A stretch of DNA of 64,000 nt from Marivivens donghaensis (GTDB taxonomy: Bacteria > Pseudomonadota > Alphaproteobacteria > Rhodobacterales > Rhodobacteraceae): positions 434,001 to 498,000 of the forward strand of contig NZ_JAUFRA010000005.1 in NCBI RefSeq assembly GCF_030410045.1, given 5' to 3'. The position numbers and the translations under genes are program-made. Positions 16,850 to 24,632 of the stretch are shown piece after piece (positions within the stretch are counted from its first letter, which is position 1; each line of letters opens with the position of its first letter). The notes beneath the pieces were generated by a model, which searched no databases, was not told where the DNA came from, and saw only the letters and a list, made by a program, of their open reading frames with translations.

Positions 16850-17092
16850 TTATTTCTGCGCTTCGAGCGCGTCGAGCCGCGCCTTGAGCGCTTCGTTCTC
16901 TTCGCGGGCTTTTTGCGCCATCGCGCGAACGGCGTCGAATTCTTCACGGGTGACAAAGTCACGGTCCGCAAGCCAGCGATCCAGCATGGATTTCATCGCG
17001 TTCTGCGCTTCGTCCTTGGCCCCTTGCGCCACGCCCATAGCGTTGGTCATCAATTGGGAAAAGTCGTCTAGAATTTTATTGCGGGTCTGCAT
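16850..17092 (-). CDS. ubiK: UbiK-family accessory factor (BMFP domain)
   Basis: 80 residues from the ATG at 17092, which has GGAGG 9 bases upstream. The N-terminus MQTRNKILDDFSQLMTNAMG is the amphipathic helix of the BMFP/YqiC family. The C-terminal third (EEFDAVRAMAQKAREENEAL) is a strong coiled coil that drives trimer formation. In gammaproteobacteria the homologue UbiK helps the ubiquinone biosynthesis complex. It has its own terminator and is divergent from lgt with 103 bases between the starts. Confidence 0.88.
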   Translation of the reverse strand: MQTRNKILDDFSQLMTNAMGVAQGAKDEAQNAMKSMLDRWLADRDFVTREEFDAVRAMAQKAREENEALKARLDALEAQK

Positions 17093-17195
17093 TGTCAGCC
17101 TCCGTTCAGTGTTAAGCCCTATATGGGGGGCGAACCTCAAAGGGGCAAGTCGCAACCTGTTGACTCTGACTATTCGTCCCATCAAACCTGCGGCC

Positions 17196-18077
17196 ATGAT
17201 CGCTCTTTCTGCTCTCGCCTTTCCGAATGTGTCACCGGAAATCTTCACCATCTCGCTCTTCGGGATGGAGTTTGCGCTGCGTTGGTATGCCCTCGCTTAC
17301 ATCGCTGGAATCGCTCTGGGCTGGTGGATGATCGCAAAGTCGCTCAAACAGCCCGCGTTTTGGCCCGCGAACACCGCGCCGATGACCGCCAAACAGCTCG
17401 AAGATCTTATGACGTGGATCATCGCGGGTGTGATTTTGGGCGGACGTTTCGGCTATGTGCTGTTCTACCGCTTTAGCTACTACGCCCAAAACCCGCTTGA
17501 AGTTCTTCAAGTCTGGGAAGGCGGCATGTCCTTCCACGGTGGGTTCCTCGGTGTGATCGTGGCGACCTACCTTTATTCGCGCCATCAAAAGCTGCCGCTC
17601 GGGTCGGTGGCGGATTGTTTGGCGATGGTCGCGCCCTTGGGCCTCCTGCTCGGGCGATTGGCGAATTTCATCAATGGCGAACTATGGGGCCGCGTGAGCG
17701 ATGTGCCGTGGGCCGTCGTCTTCCCCTCTGAAGCGGCGCAGCAGTGCCTCTTGCCCATCTGCGCTCGCCACCCCTCGCAACTCTATGAGGCCGCGATGGA
17801 AGGCGTGATCCTTGGCCTTATCATGCTCTGGCTCGTGCTGCGTGCAGGCGCGCTGAAACGCCCGTGGACCTTGGCAGGGACATTTTTCGCAGGCTACGGC
17901 GTATCGCGCTTTATCGTTGAATTCTTCCGCCAACCTGACGCGCAATTCATCAGCGAAGGAAATCCGCTCGGCCTTGCGTTTCATGTGAACGGCTGGGGCC
18001 TGACCATGGGGCAAACTCTGTCGCTGCCAATGATCATCATCGGCCTCGTTCTGATCGCACGGGCGAAACGGACATGA
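17196..18077 (+). CDS. lgt: Prolipoprotein diacylglyceryl transferase
   Basis: 293 residues from the ATG at 17196; the open frame extends upstream but antisense to ubiK and without family similarity. Seven membrane helices are expected. The signature GRLANFINGELWGR (about residues 152-165) and the RHPSQLYEA motif (about 191-199, catalytic region) identify Lgt. The enzyme transfers diacylglycerol from phosphatidylglycerol to the lipobox Cys of prolipoproteins in the inner membrane. The gene overlaps the next by four bases and heads the lgt-midA-pgeF operon. Confidence 0.95.
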   Translation: MIALSALAFPNVSPEIFTISLFGMEFALRWYALAYIAGIALGWWMIAKSLKQPAFWPANTAPMTAKQLEDLMTWIIAGVILGGRFGYVLFYRFSYYAQNPLEVLQVWEGGMSFHGGFLGVIVATYLYSRHQKLPLGSVADCLAMVAPLGLLLGRLANFINGELWGRVSDVPWAVVFPSEAAQQCLLPICARHPSQLYEAAMEGVILGLIMLWLVLRAGALKRPWTLAGTFFAGYGVSRFIVEFFRQPDAQFISEGNPLGLAFHVNGWGLTMGQTLSLPMIIIGLVLIARAKRT

Positions 18078-19129
18078 CGGCGCTGGCGGACCTCCTCAAA
18101 CGCAGGATTGCGGCGACGGGGCCAATCACGCTCGCTGACTATATGTCAGAGGCGCTTTTGCACCCAGAACACGGCTATTACACCACCCGCGATCCGCTGG
18201 GTGCGACGGGCGACTTTGTCACCTCGCCCGAGATATCGCAGATGTTTGGCGAAATGATCGGGCTGTGTTTGGCGCAGGCTTGGATCGACCAAGGCCGTCC
18301 GAATGGCGTTCTGGCAGAGCTCGGCCCCGGTCGCGGCACATTGATGCAAGACATCCTTCGTGCCACCAAAGGCGTCGCTGGGTTCCATGACGCGCTCGAC
18401 CTGCATCTGGTCGAAGCCTCGCCCGTCCTGCGTGCCGCCCAATCCGCGCGCCTTCCGAACCCGACGTTCCATGCGGATGTATCGACGCTGCCCAATGCGC
18501 CCTTGTTCCTTGTGGCGAACGAATTCTTTGACGCCCTCCCTGTGCGCCAATTCCAGCGCGACGGCACGGGCTGGCGTGAACGGATGGTCGGGCTAGAGGG
18601 TGACACCCTCACCATTGGCCTATCTGCCGCCGCCCCGATTGCGCTGCTGGATCACCGCCTCGCCGATACCAAAGACGGCGATCTGGTCGAAGTATGCCCA
18701 GCCCTCCCCGCGATTATGGGGCAAATCGGCGAATGGATCGGCACCCGTGGCGGTGCGGCGTTGATCATCGATTACGGCGATTGGCGGTCCCAAGGTGACA
18801 CGCTCCAAGCCCTGCGTGGACACAAACCCGTTGATCCGCTTGACGCACCGGGCACCGCAGACCTCACGACACATGTGGATTTCGAGGTCATCACCCAATC
18901 TGCAGCCCCTGCCCGCTTTACCCGCATCACGCCTCAAGGCGTCTTTCTCGAACGCCTCGGGATCACGCAGCGTGCGCAGAGTTTGGCTCAGTCAATGTCG
19001 GGCGATGCGTTAGAGTCCCACATCGCCGCACATAGACGCTTGACCCACCCGTCAGAAATGGGTGACCTCTTCAAAGTGGTCGGGATTTACCCCGATGCCC
19101 ACACACCGCCCGCAGGTCTGGAACCATGA
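18074..19129 (+). CDS. MidA/NDUFAF7-family SAM-dependent methyltransferase
   Basis: 351 residues. N-terminal ITLADYMSEALLHPEHGYY and DFVTSPEISQMFGEMIGL are characteristic of the family; AELGPGRGTLMQDIL (about residues 78-92) is the SAM-binding glycine loop. LVANEFFDALPVRQF (about 145-159) and LIIDYG follow. The mitochondrial member dimethylates an arginine of a complex I subunit during assembly; in bacteria a similar role is assumed but untested. It overlaps lgt and pgeF by four bases on each side, so translation is coupled. Confidence 0.9.
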   Translation: MTALADLLKRRIAATGPITLADYMSEALLHPEHGYYTTRDPLGATGDFVTSPEISQMFGEMIGLCLAQAWIDQGRPNGVLAELGPGRGTLMQDILRATKGVAGFHDALDLHLVEASPVLRAAQSARLPNPTFHADVSTLPNAPLFLVANEFFDALPVRQFQRDGTGWRERMVGLEGDTLTIGLSAAAPIALLDHRLADTKDGDLVEVCPALPAIMGQIGEWIGTRGGAALIIDYGDWRSQGDTLQALRGHKPVDPLDAPGTADLTTHVDFEVITQSAAPARFTRITPQGVFLERLGITQRAQSLAQSMSGDALESHIAAHRRLTHPSEMGDLFKVVGIYPDAHTPPAGLEP

Positions 19130-19884
19130 CGCTCGAAATTATCACCCATGATGACCTTATGCCGATCCGCCACGGGTTCTTTACCCGACGGGGCGGTGCA
19201 TCGTCTGGCGTGTTTGCGGGCTTGAACTGTGGTGGTGGCAGCAGCGATCAATCCGACATCGTCGTGATCAACCGTGGCCGTGTGGCCGCAGCGATGGATG
19301 TGGCGCCTGAGGCTCTTATTGGTGTGCATCAGGTGCATTCGGCTGACGTTGTGACCGTGTCTGACATCACCACGCCCCGCGCCCAAGCCGACGCCTTGGT
19401 CACCGATGTTCCGGGCATTGCGTTGTCCATCCTCACCGCCGATTGCCAACCTGTGCTCTTTGCCGACCATGACGCAGGTGTCATCGGTGCCGCACACGCG
19501 GGCTGGAAAGGGGCGCTTAGTGGCATTCTCGAAGCGACGGTTATCGCGATGGAAGACCTCGGCGCGGACCGTGAAAACATGGTCGCAGTCATTGGTCCGA
19601 CCATCAGCCAACGCGCCTATGAGGTTGGTCAGGAATTCTTTGACACGTTTCTGGACGAAGACCCCGCCTTTGCTCGATTCTTTGTGAATGGCAAAGAAGA
19701 CGGGAAGTTCATGTTCGATCTTCCTGCCTTTGGTCTATTCCGTCTGCGCACCGCTGGCGTGGGCACCGCAGAATGGACGCGCCACTGCACATACTCGGAC
19801 CCAGACCGATTCTACAGCTACCGTCGGACCTGCCATCAAAAAGAGGCCGATTATGGCCGTTTGATCGCGTCGATCCGCCTCTGA
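19126..19884 (+). CDS. pgeF: Peptidoglycan editing factor PgeF (DUF152, multicopper-oxidase-like fold)
   Basis: 252 residues, usual family length. The metal/active-site residues are visible in HQVHSADVV (about residue 69), TADCQPVLFAD (Cys near 107) and GAAHAGWKGALSG (His near 124). The C-terminus reads HCTYSDPDRFYSYRR. PgeF removes wrongly incorporated L-Ser from peptidoglycan precursors in Escherichia coli; related proteins have purine nucleoside phosphorylase activity. The start overlaps the methyltransferase stop. This is the last gene of the lgt operon. Confidence 0.92.
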   Translation: MTLEIITHDDLMPIRHGFFTRRGGASSGVFAGLNCGGGSSDQSDIVVINRGRVAAAMDVAPEALIGVHQVHSADVVTVSDITTPRAQADALVTDVPGIALSILTADCQPVLFADHDAGVIGAAHAGWKGALSGILEATVIAMEDLGADRENMVAVIGPTISQRAYEVGQEFFDTFLDEDPAFARFFVNGKEDGKFMFDLPAFGLFRLRTAGVGTAEWTRHCTYSDPDRFYSYRRTCHQKEADYGRLIASIRL

Positions 19885-20077
19885 CCCGCCACAATCGGGT
19901 CACTTCCGCTTAGCCTCACGCTCTCGCACCCCTTTGCGTAAAGGGCTTTCGCCGTTCTGAGACAGTTTCCCCATGAACAGGGCAAAGTTTCACAACTTCG
20001 CCCAACTCTTGCCGCCTGTGCCCTTGATAGTGGGATCAACGCCGAAACTGGCAACGACTATCCAAGAGGACAGAGCA

Positions 20078-20227
20078 ATGAAAAACAAACGCTGGCTCAC
20101 CACTATGATCGAAGACGCCAAAGCCTGTGACACGCAGATGCCTTGGGCGCGTGGTCTGCGGCGCGAGGCGATGATCGCCCGCCGCACAGAAACTACCTCC
20201 CCCGAATTAGAGGCCAAAGTGGCCTGA
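20078..20227 (+). CDS. Small basic protein of unknown function (49 residues)
   Basis: The ATG at 20078 is preceded by AAGAGGA, a good ribosome site. The sequence starts MKNKRWLTTMIEDAKACD and contains TQMPWARGLRREAMIARR, a Trp-Ala-Arg-Gly-x-Arg-Arg pattern that I recall from short Rhodobacterales proteins of about 50 residues. The net charge is positive, with no membrane segment. It has its own upstream region (193 bases after pgeF, with a near-perfect hairpin at 19980-20003) and a strong terminator directly downstream, so it is a separate transcription unit. The function is unknown. Confidence 0.7.
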   Translation: MKNKRWLTTMIEDAKACDTQMPWARGLRREAMIARRTETTSPELEAKVA

Positions 20228-20261
20228 TTTCTCCCTCGGAAGCAGACACTTCCAAGACCTC

Positions 20262-20286
20262 AAGGCGGCCAGTGGCCGCCTTTTTC
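20262..20286 (+). terminator. Rho-independent terminator of the 49-residue gene
   Basis: A 9-base stem AAGGCGGCC (20262-20270) and GGCCGCCTT (20274-20282) with a 3-base loop, followed by TTTCTTTG. It lies 34 bases after the stop codon. Confidence 0.85.
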
Positions 20287-20501
20287 TTTGCGATTCGGGG
20301 TGAGCGGCGTGAAATTAAGGCCAGATTAACGCCCCTAAGGTGAACAATCTGAGGTTGCCAACCCCACTTTGTTACCCGCTGATCCACAATACATTGATTT
20401 CTTTGACAAGTCCGACCAACTTCTGCCACATTCTGGTCAAGTTGAACGACCCGATGTTGTCGGTGGGGGCCGACGGAAGGTCAACCGTAAGGTGGACCAG
20501 T

Positions 20502-21284
20502 ATGCATATGCCCCGTTCGGCAGCCGCTCTAGGCGTGTCAAATAACCTACCGGTCTCTCAGGACCGGATCGCTCGGAAAGACGGGCGACTTCAGCGCAAC
20601 CAGCCTCTCATGCGCAAATACGAAGTCGCCCATCTGACCAAAGATGGCCTCTGCCATGAATTCCAGAAAACAGCGCCCGCGCACCCTCTGTTCGAGGAAG
20701 CCTTTTCTGCCTTTGCTCGTGGCCTGCTATTCCAAACAGAAAACGGCCCAATCGCGGTCGAAGACCTCTGGCCCGGGGACCGCATCCGCACAGCCAACGG
20801 ACGCCTCCGCACGCTCATGTGGAAAGGGTCGATGATGATCGTGCCGCATGTGGCGAGTGAAACGACATCCATGATCCGCGTTGGGACAGAGGCGTTGGGG
20901 CTTCATCGTCCATCGCACGACACAATGTTCGGACCATCAGCGCGTGTGTTTCATACGTCACCCCGCATCAGGGCCTTCAACGGGCAAGACGGCGCATTTG
21001 TTCCGCTGGCCGATCTCGTCGATGGGGACGGCATCATCGAAATCACGCCGATGGCGCCCGTGCAAGTGTTCCACTTGGGCTTTGCGACCCACGAACGCCT
21101 CAGCGTCGCGGGGCTAGAGGTCGAAAGCTATCACCCCGGCGCGCCGCATCGGTTCCCCTTGCGCGGCGAACTCCTCGACATGTTCATGCCGCTCTTCCCG
21201 CATATGCGGGACCTCGGGGATTTCGGGATGGATTGCCAGCCGCGCTTGCGGATGGCTGATCTTACGGTGTTTGACGTCGCCTAA
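20502..21284 (+). CDS. Hint (Hedgehog/intein) domain protein lacking the N-terminal Cys
   Basis: 260 residues from the ATG at 20502, which has AAGGTGG 6 bases upstream; the frame is open further up but without a ribosome site. The Hint core covers about residues 65-220: FSAFARGLLFQTENGPIAVE, DLWPGDRIRTANG, LMWKGSMMI, then LHRPSHDTMFGPSARVFH and VQVFHLGFATHE. In Hint domains the first residue of the CFxxGT motif is the Cys that starts the acyl shift; here it is Ala (AFARG). Self-cleavage is therefore not expected. Similar short Hint proteins occur in Rhodobacterales and their role is unknown. It ends in a 4-base convergent overlap with the Lrp gene. Confidence 0.8.
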   Translation: MHMPRSAAALGVSNNLPVSQDRIARKDGRLQRNQPLMRKYEVAHLTKDGLCHEFQKTAPAHPLFEEAFSAFARGLLFQTENGPIAVEDLWPGDRIRTANGRLRTLMWKGSMMIVPHVASETTSMIRVGTEALGLHRPSHDTMFGPSARVFHTSPRIRAFNGQDGAFVPLADLVDGDGIIEITPMAPVQVFHLGFATHERLSVAGLEVESYHPGAPHRFPLRGELLDMFMPLFPHMRDLGDFGMDCQPRLRMADLTVFDVA

Positions 21285-21781
21285 GCGTCGCGAGCAAGGC
21301 GTTCCTCAAGCACGTCAAACGGCACACCCGGTTCGTCCTTCGCACAGCGGATAACAAGCGATGTTTTCACATGCGCAACGTTGTCCGCGGTGAGCAGTTC
21401 ACCCGTCAGGAAGCTCTGGAAGCTGCGCAAATCAGGGGCCACGCATTTGAGGATAAAGTCGACCTCACCGTTGAGCATGTGACATTCGCGAACGAGCGGC
21501 CAGTTGCGGCACCGTTCTTCGAAGGCAGAGAGGTCAGCTTCGGCTTGCTTGTGCAGACCGACCATCGCGAACACCTGCACTTCAAAGCCCAATTCGCGGC
21601 TATCCACGTCAGCGTGGTACCCACGAATATAGCCCTGCTCTTCGAGCGTGCGCACACGACGCAGACACGGCGGCGCGGAAATGCCCACTCGTTTTGCCAA
21701 TTCGACGTTGGTCATGCGACCATCCGCCTGCAATTCGGCAAGGATCATGCGATCGATTTCATCGAGTTTGCTGCCCGGCAT
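21281..21781 (-). CDS. Lrp/AsnC-family transcriptional regulator
   Basis: 166 residues from the ATG at 21781. The N-terminal helix-turn-helix reads LDEIDRMILAELQADGRMTN then ELAKRVGISAPPCLRRVRTL (about residues 5-50); SAPPCLRR is typical of one Lrp branch. The RAM ligand domain follows from about residue 70 (FEVQVFAMVGLHKQAEADLS, GEVDFILKCVAPD). It is divergent from trxB with an inverted repeat between them. The effector is probably an amino acid, but the sequence does not show which. Confidence 0.92.
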   Translation of the reverse strand: MPGSKLDEIDRMILAELQADGRMTNVELAKRVGISAPPCLRRVRTLEEQGYIRGYHADVDSRELGFEVQVFAMVGLHKQAEADLSAFEERCRNWPLVRECHMLNGEVDFILKCVAPDLRSFQSFLTGELLTADNVAHVKTSLVIRCAKDEPGVPFDVLEERLARDA

Positions 21782-21830
21782 TGGTATCCCCAAAGAAAGT
21801 TTCGCGAACCTTACGTCGAATGAACTTTAT

Positions 21831-21855
21831 GCGCAACAATATTTCAAAGTTGCGC
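21831..21855. promoter_or_regulatory. Inverted repeat GCGCAAC-N11-GTTGCGC between lrp and trxB
   Basis: Arms at 21831-21837 and 21849-21855 are exact reverse complements around an AT-rich 11-base centre, a layout like Lrp/AsnC operators. It lies about 50 bases upstream of the regulator start, so autoregulation is plausible (inference). Confidence 0.5.
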
Positions 21856-21973
21856 AATTTCATTTCTCATTCGCATGCATAAAATTCTTGCAATGTTTTA
21901 ATCCCGCTCGCCTCTTTCCCGCGGCGGGCGGCGTGGCTATATCGGGGGGAACGGATATTGAAAAGAGGCTGAC

Positions 21974-22915
21974 ATGTCTGACGCACGCCACACGAAGGTT
22001 TTGATCATTGGCTCTGGCCCTGCAGGCTATACCGCAGGCGTTTACGCAAGCCGCGCCATGCTGAACCCGATTCTGGTTCAGGGGATGGAACCGGGCGGTC
22101 AGCTGACCACCACGACCGAAGTTGAAAACTGGCCGGGTGAAAAAGAAATCCAAGGGCCGCAGCTGATGGTGAACATGGAAGAGCACGCCAAGGCGATGGG
22201 CTGTGAGATCATCATGGACCTGATCTCTGACCTCGACCTGTCCCAGCGTCCTTTCGTGGCCAAAGGCGACAGCGGCACCACCTACACCGCCGATGCGATC
22301 ATCCTTGCAACAGGTGCTCGTGCAAAGTGGTTGGGTCTGGAGTCGGAAGAAGCCTACAAGGGCTTCGGCGTGTCGGCCTGCGCGACCTGTGACGGGTTCT
22401 TCTACCGCGGTCAGGAAATCGTTGTGATCGGCGGCGGCAACACCGCAGTCGAAGAAGCACTCTTCCTCACCAACTTTGCGACCAAAGTGACCCTGATCCA
22501 CCGCCGTGACTCGCTTCGGTCGGAAAAGATCCTGCAAGAGCGTCTCTTGAAGCACGAAAAGATCGAAGTGCTCTGGAACCACGAACTGGAAGAAGTCGTT
22601 GGCGAAGGCGATCCTAAAGGCGTGACAGGCGTTCGTGCAAAACACGTTGAAACGGGCGAAATCACCGAAGTCCCAGCCAAAGGCGTCTTTATCGCTATTG
22701 GCCACGCGCCGGCGAGCGAGTTGGTCAAAGACCAGCTGGAACTGCATTCGGGTGGCTATGTGAAGGTGAAACCAGGCTCGACCGAAACCTCGATCCCTGG
22801 CGTCTTTGCTGCGGGCGACCTGACCGACGCGAAATACCGTCAGGCGGTCACATCTGCGGGGATGGGCTGCATGGCGGCGCTGGACGCAGAACACTGGCTC
22901 GCCGCACAAGAGTAA
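21974..22915 (+). CDS. trxB: Thioredoxin-disulfide reductase
   Basis: 313 residues, standard length. FAD-binding motif LIIGSGPAGYTAGVYASRA (about residues 10-28), the redox motif CATC at residues 136-139 followed by DGFFYRG, the NADPH motif VVIGGGNTAVEEA and the C-terminal VFAAGDLTDAKYRQAVTSAG are all present. It reduces thioredoxin with NADPH in the cytosol. A ribosome site (AGAGG) precedes the ATG. Expression may be affected by the divergent Lrp regulator. The gene is followed by a bidirectional terminator. Confidence 0.95.
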   Translation: MSDARHTKVLIIGSGPAGYTAGVYASRAMLNPILVQGMEPGGQLTTTTEVENWPGEKEIQGPQLMVNMEEHAKAMGCEIIMDLISDLDLSQRPFVAKGDSGTTYTADAIILATGARAKWLGLESEEAYKGFGVSACATCDGFFYRGQEIVVIGGGNTAVEEALFLTNFATKVTLIHRRDSLRSEKILQERLLKHEKIEVLWNHELEEVVGEGDPKGVTGVRAKHVETGEITEVPAKGVFIAIGHAPASELVKDQLELHSGGYVKVKPGSTETSIPGVFAAGDLTDAKYRQAVTSAGMGCMAALDAEHWLAAQE

Positions 22916-22920
22916 CAACA

Positions 22921-22949
22921 AAAAAGCCCCGCAATAGCGGGGCTTTTTC
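22921..22949. terminator. Bidirectional terminator between trxB and the cytochrome b561 gene
   Basis: A perfect 12-base stem, AAAAAGCCCCGC (22921-22932) and GCGGGGCTTTTT (22937-22948), with loop AATA. T-runs on both strands allow it to end transcription from both convergent genes. Confidence 0.9.
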
Positions 22950-22957
22950 TTTGGGGG

Positions 22958-23437
22958 TTAGCGCAGCTTCATCCGCGCCATCAGGTTATCCTTGAACACG
23001 AACTGGTGGACCAACGCGCCGAGGATATGCAGCCCCAGAAGGCCGAGGCCCAAGGTGAACATGACCTCATGCACCTCGCCCGCATCGCGGATGCCACCAA
23101 ACCAAACGGCGATACCCGACAGCGGGATCGTGATCATCACGACATAGAGGCCGAGCTTGACCGCCTTAGCGAGCAAAGCCTGCGCACCGCTACCCATTTC
23201 CACAGGTGCGGGACGAGTAAAGCGCATCACAATACGCACCACGGCGAGCGCCAAAATCGCAATACCGACAATCACGTGCACACGGGTGCCGATGCCAATA
23301 TCGGTCACGCCTTCGCGGACAAAGGCACGGTAGCTATCCTTGATCGCATCATGGCTAAAGAAGCTCACGAAAAAGAGCAGAAACATCAACCAATGCAGAA
23401 CAATTTGGGGTTTTGAGAATTTTTCGGGATGTGCCAA
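22958..23437 (-). CDS. Cytochrome b561 family protein
   Basis: 159 residues with four hydrophobic helices. Likely haem-ligand histidines lie at HWLMFLLFFVSFFSHD (about residues 15-29), RVHVIVGIAILALAVVRI (about 52-69), VHEVMFTLGLGLLGLHIL (about 121-139) and ALVHQFVFKDN. The length and pattern fit the short bacterial b561/YodB-like proteins that pass electrons between quinone and periplasmic partners; several respond to superoxide. The substrate is unknown. The gene stands alone between two terminators. Confidence 0.85.
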   Translation of the reverse strand: MAHPEKFSKPQIVLHWLMFLLFFVSFFSHDAIKDSYRAFVREGVTDIGIGTRVHVIVGIAILALAVVRIVMRFTRPAPVEMGSGAQALLAKAVKLGLYVVMITIPLSGIAVWFGGIRDAGEVHEVMFTLGLGLLGLHILGALVHQFVFKDNLMARMKLR

Positions 23438-23508
23438 CTCAGGCCTCCTTATCCATACATAACAAAATTATAATTTAATTTTTAGGGCACTTGCAATCGT
23501 CAAACAAA

Positions 23509-23532
23509 AAAGGCGCCCTCTTGGGCGCCTTT
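23509..23532. terminator. Terminator after the hsp20-DUF1150 operon
   Basis: A 10-base perfect stem, AAAGGCGCCC (23509-23518) and GGGCGCCTTT (23523-23532). On the minus strand it is followed by a T-run (plus-strand A run 23506-23511), so it serves the operon coming from the right. Confidence 0.85.
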
Positions 23533-23538
23533 GTCACA

Positions 23539-23766
23539 TCAATGCACCGCCATCGGTGTCATGTCATTTTGTCGAGCCAGCACAAAGGCCATCTGACGAT
23601 CCGCAACGAGCGCGATCTGTTCGCCCGCTTCGGTATGGACCGAAAACAGCTGTTTGCGGCCTCCTGCCTGTTCCTGAAGATCTTCGGGAAGATCAGCGAC
23701 ATCGACCGATTTGACATAAACAATCCGGTCTTGGGCGTTTCTGAAATCGTATTTCGCGTTCATCAT
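23539..23766 (-). CDS. DUF1150 family protein
   Basis: 75 residues. The core VYVKSVDVADLPEDLQEQAG with ALVADRQMAFVLARQNDMTPMAVH at the end matches DUF1150, a small alphaproteobacterial family usually found next to small heat-shock protein genes. The start overlaps the hsp20 stop by four bases (ATGA), so it is co-translated with it. No catalytic motif is visible. A chaperone-linked role is inferred from the pairing only. Confidence 0.85.
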   Translation of the reverse strand: MMNAKYDFRNAQDRIVYVKSVDVADLPEDLQEQAGGRKQLFSVHTEAGEQIALVADRQMAFVLARQNDMTPMAVH

Positions 23767-24182
23767 TCGGACCCTTTCCTAATCTTGATCGTCTGCACCA
23801 CTGTTTCAGGGAGTTTGCGCGTCAAATCGACGTGCAGCAAACCGTTTTCCATCACCGCTTCGCCAACATCGACGCCATCGGCCAACACAAACGACCGTTG
23901 GAATTGGCGGGCCGCGATACCGCGATGCAAGAAGATACGACCATCACTGTCGTCCGATTGGCGACCACGGATGACAAGGCTGCTGTCCTCAACGGTGATC
24001 TGCAAATCGTCCTCAGAAAAGCCAGCCACAGCCAGCGTGATCCGATAGGACCGTTCTGATGTTTGTTCGATGTTATACGGGGGATATCCGTCATTGCCGG
24101 ATTTCGCGGTGCGTTCGACCAGCCGTTCCAGCTGTTCAAAGCCCAGAAGGTAGGGATGCGCCCCTAATGTTAGTTTCGTCAT
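23763..24182 (-). CDS. Small heat-shock protein (Hsp20/alpha-crystallin)
   Basis: 139 residues from the ATG at 24182. N-terminal LGAHPYLLGFEQLERLVERT and YPPYNIEQTSERSYRITLAV start the domain, LVIRGRQ and FLHRGIAARQFQRSFVLADG form the alpha-crystallin core (about residues 35-125), and ENGLLHVDLTRKLPE is the conserved A-x-x-x-NGVL-type strand. It is an ATP-independent holdase of the IbpA type. A sigma-32-like promoter lies upstream (24243-24272). It is followed directly by the DUF1150 gene. Confidence 0.93.
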   Translation of the reverse strand: MTKLTLGAHPYLLGFEQLERLVERTAKSGNDGYPPYNIEQTSERSYRITLAVAGFSEDDLQITVEDSSLVIRGRQSDDSDGRIFLHRGIAARQFQRSFVLADGVDVGEAVMENGLLHVDLTRKLPETVVQTIKIRKGSE

Positions 24183-24242
24183 ACGACACGTCCTCGTCCA
24201 AGCGACCGTCAAATTGGCCCCGATCACGGCAGCCATAAATTG

Positions 24243-24272
24243 AATATGGTCTTTCAATCCGACCGCTGCAAG
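24243..24272 (-). promoter_or_regulatory. Sigma-32 (RpoH)-like promoter of hsp20
   Basis: On the minus strand CTTGCAG (24272-24266), a 16-base spacer and CCATATT (24249-24243). This resembles the heat-shock consensus CTTGAAA-N11-16-CCCATNT. A transcript starting near 24236 would give a leader of about 50 bases. Inference from sequence only. Confidence 0.5.
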
Positions 24273-24340
24273 GGCTAGGCGGAATCGATCAAACCGCTTA
24301 TGTTAAGAACTCGCGGCGCGAGAAAGTATCGGGTGAGTCC

Positions 24341-24559
24341 ATGAATAAATCCGCACGGATGGAACAGATTGAGGTCCTTCGTTTCGAACTTGAGGTTCTC
24401 AAGCGCGAACACCGTGACTTGGATGAGGCTATTCATGCCCTGGAAGATCGCGGAACAGGCGATATGCTGACCCTGCGTCGCTTGAAAAAGCAGAAACTGA
24501 ACCTCAAGGACAAAATCGTCGTCCTAGAGGACCGTATTTTCCCCGATATCATCGCCTGA
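24341..24559 (+). CDS. DUF465 (YdcH-like) small coiled-coil protein
   Basis: 72 residues. The sequence EQIEVLRFELEVLKREHRDL followed by DEAIHALEDRGTGDMLTLRR and LKKQKLNLKDKIVVLED is a long amphipathic helix-turn-helix with heptad leucines, matching DUF465/YdcH. The family is widespread in alphaproteobacteria and of unknown function. A GTGAG sequence precedes the ATG; the gene lies alone between hsp20 (divergent) and purE. Confidence 0.88.
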   Translation: MNKSARMEQIEVLRFELEVLKREHRDLDEAIHALEDRGTGDMLTLRRLKKQKLNLKDKIVVLEDRIFPDIIA

Positions 24560-24632
24560 GTGCATCGCGGGCAATTGCACCCTGCCCCATGCTCGCTATA
24601 GTGCCGCTTCCTATTCCAAGCGGGGACACATC

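Noticed and set aside
20340..20501. Upstream extension of the Hint gene to GTG at 20340
   Set aside because: The extension has no ribosome site and includes AT-rich promoter-like sequence; the ATG at 20502 has AAGGTGG at the right distance.
21860..22921. A 353-codon open frame antisense to trxB
   Set aside because: It mirrors the whole trxB gene, has no ribosome site or family motif, and is explained by GC-biased third positions that remove stops on the opposite strand.
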